The notes under the pieces are model-generated. The model was not told where the DNA came from and ran no database searches. It worked only from the letters and a program-made list of their open reading frames with translations. The translations under genes and the position numbers were made by a program. DNA of 64,000 nt from the NCBI GenBank assembly GCA_019843655.1, contig JACDQD010000004.1, positions 6,696,001-6,760,000 of the forward strand, given 5' to 3'. This stretch comes from Lethocerus indicus. Taxonomy: Eukaryota; Arthropoda; Insecta; Hemiptera; Belostomatidae. Below are positions 54,601 through 64,000 of this stretch, piece after piece. The first letter of the stretch is position 1. Every line of letters starts with the position of its first letter.

Positions 54601-55273
54601 GATTCCGGGTATTTTCGGAGGGCCATAGTGCGGCTTCGGTGGGGTCCGTAGAAATCGGTGGGCGGTTTAGGCGGCCCGTACAAGGGTTTGATTTTTGGGG
54701 GAGGGGGCACGAACAAGGGTTTTGGAAGGCCGTAAATCGGTTTCGGGTGAGGTCCCAGGGGAGGTCTCGGGGGCCCGTAAATAGGCTTCGGCGGGGTGGC
54801 GGGGACCGCTGTACGTTGGCTTTGGGGACCGAAGGCGGCGGGCGGTGGACCCAAGTCGAGGATGTCCGGGGTCCGTAAGTGTCCGATATCTCCGGTGGGC
54901 CGTACACGGGCTTCGGCGGTACGAAATCGGGTTTGACTTCGGGAGGGCCGTAAGTGTCGGGGGGCCCGTAGACCGGTTTGGGCGGGCCGTAGACGGGTTT
55001 GGGGGGGCCGTAGACGGGCTTTGGTGGCGGCCCGTAGCTATCTGGAGGCGGTGGCCGTTTAGGAGGGCCGTAGCTGTCCGGCGGGAGGGGAGCTCCGTAA
55101 GAGTCGCTGAGTGGGCCGGTGGGCGGCGGCAAGAGGCTGAAGTGGCCCGGACCGGCTTCTCGCCTGTTTACTGTCTCAGAGGCCGAACTTTCGACGTCCG
55201 TAGCATTCTTGGAGGTGGTCACCACTCCGGCCACCCATCCTCCCATCAACACCAAGCACAACACTGGGGGTAC
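51676..55273 (-). CDS. Secreted YGPP-repeat proline/glycine-rich protein (cuticle-like), large exon 2
   Basis: This exon encodes about 1199 residues once two frame breaks are allowed for. A 3' splice site (TTTTGTTTCAG) ends at 55274, so reading starts in phase 0 at GTA 55273. The TTG at 55282-55280 is intronic and not a start. Residues 3-18 form the hydrophobic core of a signal peptide (VLCLVLMGGWVAGVV).

YGPP repeats follow: YGPPKPV units (about residues 80-105), three KPSYGPPPP units (about 225-253), a His/Gly tract (about 286-312), and GDTYGVPPP units (about 625-658). Less repetitive blocks lie at about 741-791 (contains PVPKGLIEAIGESVQ and TYIPP), 992-1008 (GNLGSYTLQIQPA), 1027-1043 (LSNGLLQDILAAIEQ) and 1154-1192 (SYVMFKSP). 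The stop is TAA at 51676-51678.

Composition and layout suit an extracellular structural protein of cuticle or another matrix. No chitin-binding Rebers-Riddiford motif is seen, so the function is inferred. The frame breaks lie at 54868-54871 and 54641-54644. Confidence 0.9.
54641..54644 (-). other. Frame break 2 in the YGPP-repeat gene
   Basis: The run is GGGG on the plus strand (CCCC in the coding sense). Reading before it ends in FYGP. Adding one base restores the YGPP pattern downstream (PKPHYGPPKIPG). The frame used from here to the stop codon stays open for about 989 codons. Confidence 0.85.
54868..54871 (-). other. Frame break 1 in the YGPP-repeat gene
   Basis: The run is GGGG on the plus strand (CCCC coding). 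Reading before it ends in ISDTYGP. One extra base would give a second proline and continue in the frame that reads DILDLGPPPAAFGPQ. That middle frame carries YGPP repeats for about 76 codons before break 2. Confidence 0.85.
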
Positions 55274-57438
55274 CTGAAACAAAAGTACCTTTAGTTAATT
55301 ATATAATAAGTTCCAAATTTTAAAAATGTCCTAATAACGTGTCATTATCTGTAATATAATTATTGTAATATCTAGTATGGGAGAACATATGAGAATTTAT
55401 CATTTATTTCGACATCACATTTATTTCATGACGTTCTCAAATATGTGTACGAGAAAATATGTATTATATCATATAATAGACGGGTGTTATAATTTTTTTA
55501 CCGAATTTTCACTGTGACATACTTTTTCCTATTTCGAACATGAAATAATGCTATGAAAATACATTAACTTACGAATGCCGTTTTAAGAAGACATTCCAGA
55601 AAAATGTTAATAATTTCCCGTATTAATTCGCCGTTACAAATAATTTATTCACACGATTCCCTGTCGAAAAAACATTTTCAAAGCTTTACTTTAGCCAAAA
55701 ATTACCGAAAAAATTTATGGGTATGAGAAATGGCCGTAATTACGACTATATGTTGACCCATCGCCTATCCGCAGGGATCCCAAAGCCATTAAGGCCGACT
55801 AATTGGCGTGCACAAAAGGTTGGCAAATAAATCACGGGAGTCCACTTTAAAAGCTAATTTGCGATCGTTTTTTCGCTGAATACTAGTGCGGGAAACAGAA
55901 GGCAAAAATTAGGACTCCATTAGTTGGCGCCGCGATTATCAAAATTATTCGAAATTTAAGGAAATCTGCTGCAACTTATTAGTGTGTTGTAGTGAATGTG
56001 AGAGCGATATAATGAATCGCTCGAGGAATTTGAAATGCATTTATATCTAATCTCAGTATTTATATATACGCGATACCGTATAGTGCCGATAAAGGAACAA
56101 TGGTACCACCAGGATGGGACGTGTGTTAGGAAGTAGAAACTATATTAAAATACACATTTAAACCGTTAGATGAATCATTTAAGAGGAAGATATGAAATTT
56201 AGAAATTTATCTATTAGTCCTATTAAAGCCCATTTGTGTTCTTCATTGTTAATTACTTTTCTTTCTGTCCTGCCATATGAATTACACAAGTCTGTATTTA
56301 CAGAAAAATTGGTTACGTATAATATATATGTATATATAATACGTATACATTTTTAGATATTTATCGTTTGAAATTTATCCGAAATAATGAATTAAATGAG
56401 AGACATCGAGGGAGAATTGAAGAACAGGCTATTTTATTTCGGTCCATTTCTGTCCTTTTGATCGGACGCAGTCCTCAGGCACAAAGTGGCGCATCGAGCC
56501 CCTCCCGCCCTCGGCATCGATAATTCAAAGTACTCATTAACCGACTGTTCATTTGAGATGGGCCGAAGATTAAAAAAGACAAAAAAACCGGCCTTCATCT
56601 CATTCCGCCATGTTGACACAACCGTCAGATCGTCCCACGCCCGGCTCGCCACTTGGGTAAATAACAGAATCGAATTACCGTCTAATCCAGAAAAAACCTT
56701 TATATTGAGCTCAGTGTAAAACCCTGCATGGGGAAAGAACATTGGGACTAGTAAGAACAAAATTCAATTAGTAGTTATGAATTATTCAATCGTAACTGAA
56801 GTTATTTTTAGTTCCCTTTAGTATCCTTTTTTTAATAATATATATTTTGCGATAGATTTTTAATTGAAATAGCTTCATCCTTCTGTATGTGTAATTATAG
56901 AATCATAATACTCTACTGTCGCAGGTAGAATCTGTACACTCGCCTGAAAGGAAGAACGGATTAATTTGGTGTTTTTGCGTAATGCAAAATAATATTGATG
57001 TACTTTTGCGAATATTTTATTCCAGATAATGCATATTTCACATTTATTCCCTTTAGCATTATCGTCGCCTGAAACCCTTCATAGTCTATTCGCTGTTTCT
57101 AGAAAATTTCTCATTGGTCCCACTGTGAGGGATACGCAGGTTGGAGATTATAAATGTTGAGGAATCTCCAATTTGCTTTTACCGTCATGATTATTATTAA
57201 AATCGAAATAACGAACGAGTAAGGAACAATGAATTTCATAATTGGAAAGGTGGGCCTGACTATTGTGAACTACTCGAAAAACAATCGTTTTTCCCGATCA
57301 TTACTGGAATACAGACGGGAGTGAACTTTCGTTACAGCGCCGTTTCCATCCGCTAATTGGTGGAAATGGGACAATACTGAATAGGAGAACGCTGTAAAAT
57401 ACGGAGAGGCCTCGGCACTTTCAAAATACTTGTCTTAC
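55274..57438 (-). other. Probable intron 1 of the YGPP-repeat gene
   Basis: On the minus strand this AT-rich stretch ends in a good pyrimidine tract and CAG at 55274-55276. Its 5' end depends on which exon 1 is real: GAG|GTAAGA if the candidate at 57439-57477 is correct. Insect cuticle-protein genes commonly have a phase-0 intron within the signal-peptide codons. No other gene is seen here; the open frames at 56434-56760 have no motif. Confidence 0.5.
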
Positions 57439-57477
57439 CTCACGGTGAACTATTAGTGAATTTTCTGGCGAAAGCAT
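57439..57477 (-). CDS. Candidate exon 1 of the YGPP-repeat gene
   Basis: On the minus strand an ATG at 57477 starts 13 codons (MLSPENSLIVHRE) that end at a strong donor, GAG|GTAAGA, in phase 0. Joining to exon 2 would give a charged N-terminal stretch followed by the hydrophobic core. Competing short ATG exons with phase-0 donors but weaker consensus exist: 57183-57188 (two codons, donor GTAAAA), 55748-55765 (six codons, donor GTAATT) and near 59879-59887 (three codons, donor GTAACA). The true exon may also lie outside the window. Confidence 0.25.
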
Positions 57478-60400
57478 TACGTTGGTTTAATTGCAGACAG
57501 ACACGTCTAATAGCATCTGTATAATTATCGAGAAATAAGGAAAATGTTGAAGCAGAGTATAGTGGGGCGTAGGAATCGAACGAAATTCAGCTTGAAAGTG
57601 TCATGTTGGGGGCGTAGGAATCGTGGAAGCATCTACAAATCACCATTAATCGTAGTTGAATAGAGCAAAATAGTGATTGACAATTTCGAAATCTGGTCAA
57701 TATTACAATTGTTTTCATAAAATTTGGAAGGGGCACTCTCATGACAAGTACATTGGTAGATGCAAAACGATAAAATCGTCGAAATTCAATTCCAGAATTT
57801 GAAATTTTCCTTCTTGATTCAATATACCCCCAGCATTGGTGACTAGAACTTTCTTCAGTCCCGGCTCAGGAACCGGACACCCCCATTCTCACGGGTTCAG
57901 TAATCGACGGTCATTAGCCGGGCTAGAAAAAAGTCTATTGTTCGCCCAGATATTTACACAGGTGTGACCTCGTTGCTTATAAAGCAATCAGACCCTAAAA
58001 GCGGTCTCGGATTTTAATCAACAAGTTGGTCAATCACGTTGTAAACAGACAACGGAATTCGCTAAGCGATTCATTTAATTTTCAGCTCCTAATCTCGAGG
58101 TTGTTTTAAGCGTAACAGCGATCCAGAGGCAGGATAATTCTTTGAGAGCAGATACGCCGGAAGAACGAAGAAGGCGAAACCCACAGACGCAGTACGTCTT
58201 AAGACCAAATAGCCTTGTCGAGGCTTATAATAGCAAAAGAAATGATATTTAAATTTTTATTGAATAGGTCAGAGGTTTAATGGCATATTAGGTTTTAATT
58301 TTTAATATATTAAAATATAAAAGGTGAAAAAAGAATTTAGTATGTTTCTGTAAACATTTCTAAATCTCATCTAAATATCTCATTACTTGAAGACTGGCCA
58401 GCCATCATTATTTTATAAATTGAAGCATATGAGAAAAGTACAAATAAATATAATGAAAATTATACCACGCAACTTATTTACGGTACTTTGTGCGAAACAA
58501 GGAATAAGTGCGCTAAATTTCAGGCCAATACTTTTAACAGGAAGTATTTTAGAAATTACGTAAAATTTGTTGGCGTATTATGCCAGTAGTTACGCAATGG
58601 CATGCTTAAGAGATTAGTGTCCTTCCAAGCCAATCGAAAACTTCGTTCCTGGCCAGGTCATTTTTTTAAGCATAAAGTAACGGTTTCTGAAAGGGAAAGG
58701 AATACTGATGAAACTGAAGCTTAGATTCTTATCCAATATTCTGCTTTCCAGGTTATGAAATTTCTAGGCAAGGTTTATACGCGACGTGTTTTTCCAACAA
58801 CAGCTTCCGTTTTAAATATCTATAATTCGAATATTATTATTTGAATACAGGTTCTATTAACTGCATAGTAACATTTAAATGTGGCATAACCGCTAGGATA
58901 TTTTAAGGATCTGTGATGTGTCTGAATGATGAAGTACTGATACAAAAATTATAAATCCCGCGCAGTCCATAAAATTCAAGTCGTAAATATGCCCACATAT
59001 TTAATAATGAGCAAAATTAAAATCCAGACTTTATTTTCGTAATGCCGTTCGAACGTATATCGTTACCCGGCGGCGAGGCCATACTAAGTCCCAGCGGTAT
59101 CGATTCTCGTTCAGAGTATTTTGAAAGTGGCGGAGTGGCGGGAGGGGGATCTAAATTTTTGTTCCTATTTTCTGCCCTCTTAGCGGATTCGGGTCACGCC
59201 CGGGAGAGTAAATGAAAACGTTGATACACCGGCCGGGCCAGCCCCCGCGGCCTTTTTGCCATAATAAAATCAAGAGCGCCTTAGCAGAGGGAGGCTCGGA
59301 TTTAAACCTACCCCCCGGCCCCGCCCACTCCACAACCACCCCCGCTATTTACCTGGAACCCGCCCTAATTGAAAGGATCTTGGATTCATAAGGCGGACGG
59401 ACCCAAAAATTAAAATACTTTCGACAGAGAGATTCCGAGTATTCGCTTCCACTTTAAGCGTCGCAAATTAAAAACACTCTTTATTCTTAATTTTGTACTT
59501 AGGGAAAGGGTTCTTTAAGATACTAGGCTTAGTTAGAAAGTGCAATATTCTTACTGTTCCTTCCGGACAGAATAATAGCGGCAAGGTGACGATGAACCGC
59601 GAATGACCATATAACATAAGTGAGAATCATAAATGGATGAACACCTGCCTAATATACGTTTTATTTCGGATACATTTCTTAGGTAAATGAAGTGGCTCTC
59701 GTCGGTACCTTTACGCTTTAATTTTTCCCCTGAAATTTTCCCGTCCTACCGGTACGTTCCAACAATGCGGAAAAACCGGGATTCGAAACGGTTAAAGCCC
59801 CATACCGAAGCGGGAGAGTGGAACTGTGTATTTGGTATTCGGAGAAGGAGAAAGACAGGGAGGGGATCATTTGTTACCAAGTCCATTAGACAAGGTTAAA
59901 GCATTAGCGGCAACCTCCTTTTAAGTCCACCCCTCCCCCTCCGCCACCCCTTAGTGCTGATGAACACCCGTCCCCACCACCACCCGACCTAACATCTTAG
60001 TCTTTCAAATTAAAGCCAGAAAAGGCACGCTGAAAAATTAGTATTTACCGATCTCTGATGCGCGCTATGAATAAACTCCGTACCAACTTTTAATTTAAAA
60101 AAGAAGACAATTTGCTTACTAAACTCTTAAGAACATCTATCAAATTGGAAAATAAATAAGTATTCGAAACCTTTAATGGATAATTCAAACTGTTCTTTGC
60201 TTGAATTTTATATTCAAATGCGCTTTATAAAAACGATTAAATTTCACTTTATTTGAAACTTGTCAAGATATCAATTTACTTGTGTTTGTTAATGTAATCG
60301 TTAAGCCTTATTCGGTTCATCAACTTTGCCGGATTGGATTCCGTTAGTAATGCCGCTAGTTATTTACACACGTCGTCTAATGAATTCCCACCGTCTCTGT

Positions 60401-62473
60401 ACTAACAAAGTTGAGCGTTTGAAACGGTAACTCCTCATTTATTCCTTAAGCTGTAGGATGGGGTCGAAGGGTGAGACAAATGAGTACGGTAATAGTTAAA
60501 ATTGTTATACGATATTTAATAAATAGTTCCCGACCTGTAATATTAGTCTTATAAAATAAAATATGATAAAAATTCAATCCCTCAAGCCCGAATTTTGATT
60601 TCTACGTTTCGATTCACCTGCTTGACTCACCGTCTCGAGGTGAAATGGACGGGAATGGACGAACTGCCAGGATCGTGACCGGCATACGAAACCGACAGTC
60701 GTGGAACCTTGGTTTCACTTAAACTGAAAACTAGTTTACTGTGTCATATCCAGTGTTTGCGTCTGTTCACCCGATATCTTGCCCGATTGTAAAACAATCG
60801 CTAGAGGGTAATTGTTTTTCTTCGCATTAAATTGGATGGGACGGTACGAATGAAGCGGAGGACTTCTGATCGAACAGAAGTGATAATTAATATCGGCCCG
60901 ATTTATAAAAAAAAAAACAGAAAAATGTTTAATGTTTACAAGGAAAGAATGGAATCGGTTTAAACTTTTCTGCGCACAATCAACTCAAACTGAGCGCGGA
61001 ATTCGAAAGCTGAGATGTGGGACAGGCTACGAGCAAAGCAGTTCCTGATGGAGGGCTTGTAATTCGTTGGAAGGATCAATTATGGATTTAGTGTATCTCC
61101 CACTGGGGGGTCTGGTCGGGGGAAATTATAGCTATAATAGGCGCGGTGAAGATTGCCTTCTCAGCAATAATGGCCGAATGGCTTTCCAACCGCCCCCTTT
61201 CTTCATTATCGGCTCTGACGGAGAAATACAATACTGTGGATACATTCCCCGTTATTGTGTGAAAAATATATGATAAAATATATTTTAAATTTAAGTTTCG
61301 TAATATTAGAGTAAGGAGAATTGTTGGCTAGATAAAGGCCTGTCGGACACGTAGGCAGAATGGTTGTTTGGAGATGTTTATTTAGATTTGGTCGCGAAAC
61401 CAGCAATGTTAATCATCGGTGATTTGACTAACTAGACTCATAAACTCTAGGAGGTTTCTGACAATATTCATCAATATTTATTTATTGAGTTATAATTGAA
61501 CGAAAATAATTTGAATAATATATACCCTCTTTTGTAACCTTTACTATTTAAATAGGAATAAAGAATTAACTACCTGATATCTGTTTTTTCATTATATTGT
61601 TGATTATATTCGTTATAATGTTATGGGGCTCATTGGTTTCTGAGAGAAAGCATCCCTCTTCTGAAGAGGGCTGTATATCGTAGATAAAATGAACTCTCCG
61701 GCCCATAATTTATGACGGTTGATTCGCTTTCGAAAACTGGGGCCCTGGCTTGCCCCCGGGGTTAGAGAGCGGTGCTGGGCGGCCGAGAGTAAGACAGAGA
61801 TACGGGCAGGGCCAGGGCGGGCGAAAGAGAAGGAGAATGAAAACTAGAGAACTGGTTGTACTAACCAAATGGGTAAACGGACGGGGCGGGGAAAGGCCGC
61901 TTTAGAGGACGGCCACTTTCCATTCGGATACACACGCTTTAAGTTACTTTCTTCAAAGGTCGTGACTTTTAGCCCCCTCCACCGATTAATTTTTAGTTCA
62001 ACTTTTCTTCCTTAATTCGGTACATTACCCTAAATTGTTTCACCAGATAGGAAAAACGTGGTCGTTCATTTCTGACAGATTAGACGATTTTTTCCTACTC
62101 ACGAAACCTTTATGCATGCATTGTAATTTAAACAAACACACAAATATCCCCTTCTAGATCCTTTCTGTAATATTAAAAGGGTGCATTCATCATTTTATAT
62201 TTGAAGATTTAAATAGCATGAAATACAAATAAATACTGAAATATTAAAATTGACAGGTATTTAAATGATGACAATATCATCTTAGGCTTTTAAAAATGTA
62301 AAATATTATTTATTATAATTACTGTATTATCTATCTGTATAAATATCCGATATCTGCTCTATTTTAGGTGGTGTAAGCATTTCCAATGCCAAAATATAAT
62401 CCAGATAATTACGATTTTATTACCAGATCCAAATTAGTTTGTTATGAACATGAGTCACATCATAAATTTCCGC

Positions 62474-62474
<1 letters not shown>
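57478..62474. other. Non-coding DNA 5' of the YGPP-repeat gene
   Basis: Mostly AT-rich, with GC-rich blocks at about 59080-59350, 59900-59990 and 61730-61910. It may hold the promoter and enhancers of the gene. I cannot identify a TATA box plus initiator with confidence. Confidence 0.45.

Positions 62475-62517
<43 letters not shown>
62475..62517. repeat. (TA)n microsatellite, 43 bp
   Basis: An uninterrupted TA run. Confidence 0.95.
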
Positions 62518-62522
<5 letters not shown>

Positions 62523-64000
62523 TTATTGACGGAAAAGGTTGATTACATCAAATTTCAACGAGGAAGGTGTCGTCCAGGTTCGGTGTTGGGGGAGCCTGCT
62601 TGATTTATAATTGGTTTCAATAATGTTTTTTACATGGAGCCGGGGGCGAGGCGGGCTTCGGACCCGTTCACTCCTGATTTCGAGGGCCGATAAAAATCTA
62701 CTTTCGATTCCGGGGCACGTTTTTCCCGAACGAAACTGCCGTCGCGACTGCACGCAGCACGTAGAAAGTTCGAGCCGCCGCAGCCGCTCATCACAACAAG
62801 CCGCCAGCAAATTATTCCTTCGCGCTTCAATCGGTACTTCGCTAAGTCCTTTCTTCCTAATGCCTCGGCAAAGGAGATTCGATAATTACTTCGCAATACA
62901 CTCGACATGCATTAATTCCAGCTAACCGCTAGAATTGTCCATCTTGAAATTATAGATCGGATTACCGTTGAACAAAGAAATATTCCCGTATATAAGTATA
63001 TTTTACCAACAAATTATACCAAAAAATATAGTTAACAATGATTCAATCCCTATTCAATTTGTGTTTTACGAATTGTACCATTGTTAAATGGATGTACATT
63101 TCTGGAATACTTTTACCCGTTGTAGAAATTAAAAATGATTTCGTCTCAACCGACTTAAGGGATTACATCTCAATATATGTCATGGAATGTAACAGGCAAT
63201 GCCGAGAAATCATTCATTGAAGCAGTGGAGAAAAAGCTAAAATAAGGAGAAATAAGGTACGGTTCTGGGTTAGGGGTATTTCCCGTTAGGCAGCTGGCTG
63301 GCAGATAACTATTACGCTTTCGAACAATCTCTATCCGGGTTTTGAATAGAAATCGGATGACTGTAATCGCAGGTTCGGTGGTGTAGCCCTCTCCCCCCTC
63401 GGCACGCTCTCGACAGTGAAATGCACACTTGTCGCGCTTAAGGTCAGATAAGGGGTGAAAGATTTCGGACTGGTCTGAGAGCCAGGGGGCCCTCGCCGAA
63501 AGCCAGTCGAGAAAGTGTTCGTGTCGGGGGCTTTTCGAGAAAGTGATCATAGCCGGGTGAAGTCACTAGCACAGCTCCGTGTACCCCTACCGATTCCAAG
63601 TTTTCTCCCCAACCCATTGACCCAGTGCCGCGGCACAGATAAAAAACGCGTTTTCAACCGGAGATTTAGCACTGGGGCCAAATCGCGATAATTAGTACGG
63701 ATTTTCGCCGCCAACCACTCGCCGAGGACCATTGTCGGAGAAAGTCATAAATGAAGTCGTGATTTACCTTTCTTCTTTGGGTAAAAGTATACCCGTGAAC
63801 TTAAGTCACGCAAACCGGGCGAATACACAAAAATACACAATAAATCATGAGGGGATGAATGCAAATTCCTTATGCGAACCAAAACGAACGTTTAGTAAAC
63901 CGTTAAAATAATGGAGCCATTTACTTCTCTAACTGAATTACAGAACGAAATTGGTATCTGATGAAAAATTGATTGTGTTTATAAGGGTTTACAATAATTT
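62518..64000. other. Non-coding DNA with GC-richer stretches
   Basis: GC-richer DNA lies at about 62620-62800 and 63370-63730. Overlapping frames on both strands (62523-62925, 63170-63550) show no domain. No gene is supported. Confidence 0.45.

Noticed and set aside
55280..55282. Start codon at 55282 for the YGPP-repeat protein
   Set aside because: The codon is TTG and sits in the pyrimidine tract of a splice acceptor, so it is intronic.

Overview
The window looks like nuclear DNA of an arthropod, most probably an insect. It is AT-rich, intron- and spacer-dominated DNA with long dinucleotide microsatellites. It holds one gene with a classic insect cuticle-gene layout (signal peptide split by an intron, then one very large repetitive exon) and one decayed mariner/Tc1-type transposon of a family known to me from insect genomes. 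The order is not certain; a hemimetabolous group such as Hemiptera is a guess.

Only one protein-coding gene is supported. It lies on the minus strand at 51676-55273 and encodes a secreted, proline/glycine/tyrosine-rich protein of about 1200 residues built from YGPP-type repeats, with His-rich tracts and several non-repetitive blocks towards the C-terminus. Its reading frame is broken twice by single missing bases. Each break lies in a four-base G run (C run on the coding strand), at 54868-54871 and 54641-54644, and reading resumes with the same repeat register each time. Sequencing or assembly error is the likeliest cause. The first exon, with the ATG, lies upstream (higher coordinates) of a clear 3' splice site at 55274-55275. 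A candidate is given at 57439-57477, but it is not proven. Polyadenylation signals lie near 51167-51187.

The second solid feature is a 693-bp internally deleted mariner/Tc1-superfamily element at 35760-36452. It has 81-bp terminal inverted repeats, a TA target duplication, the N-terminal helix-turn-helix remnant and the C-terminal remnant of a transposase.

The remainder (about 1-51000 and 55300-64000) is gene-poor. It alternates AT-rich DNA with short GC-rich blocks, roughly 0.2-1 kb each and every 1-4 kb. These blocks are full of G or C homopolymers and GGGGCGGGG-like words, and some have G-quadruplex potential. Open frames inside them are explained by low stop-codon density in GC-rich DNA and are not called as genes. 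No tRNA, rRNA, known microRNA, CRISPR array or bacterial-type feature was found. No clear new biological system is visible. The most useful leads are the YGPP gene with its conserved-looking blocks, its two frame breaks, and the GC/AT banding.
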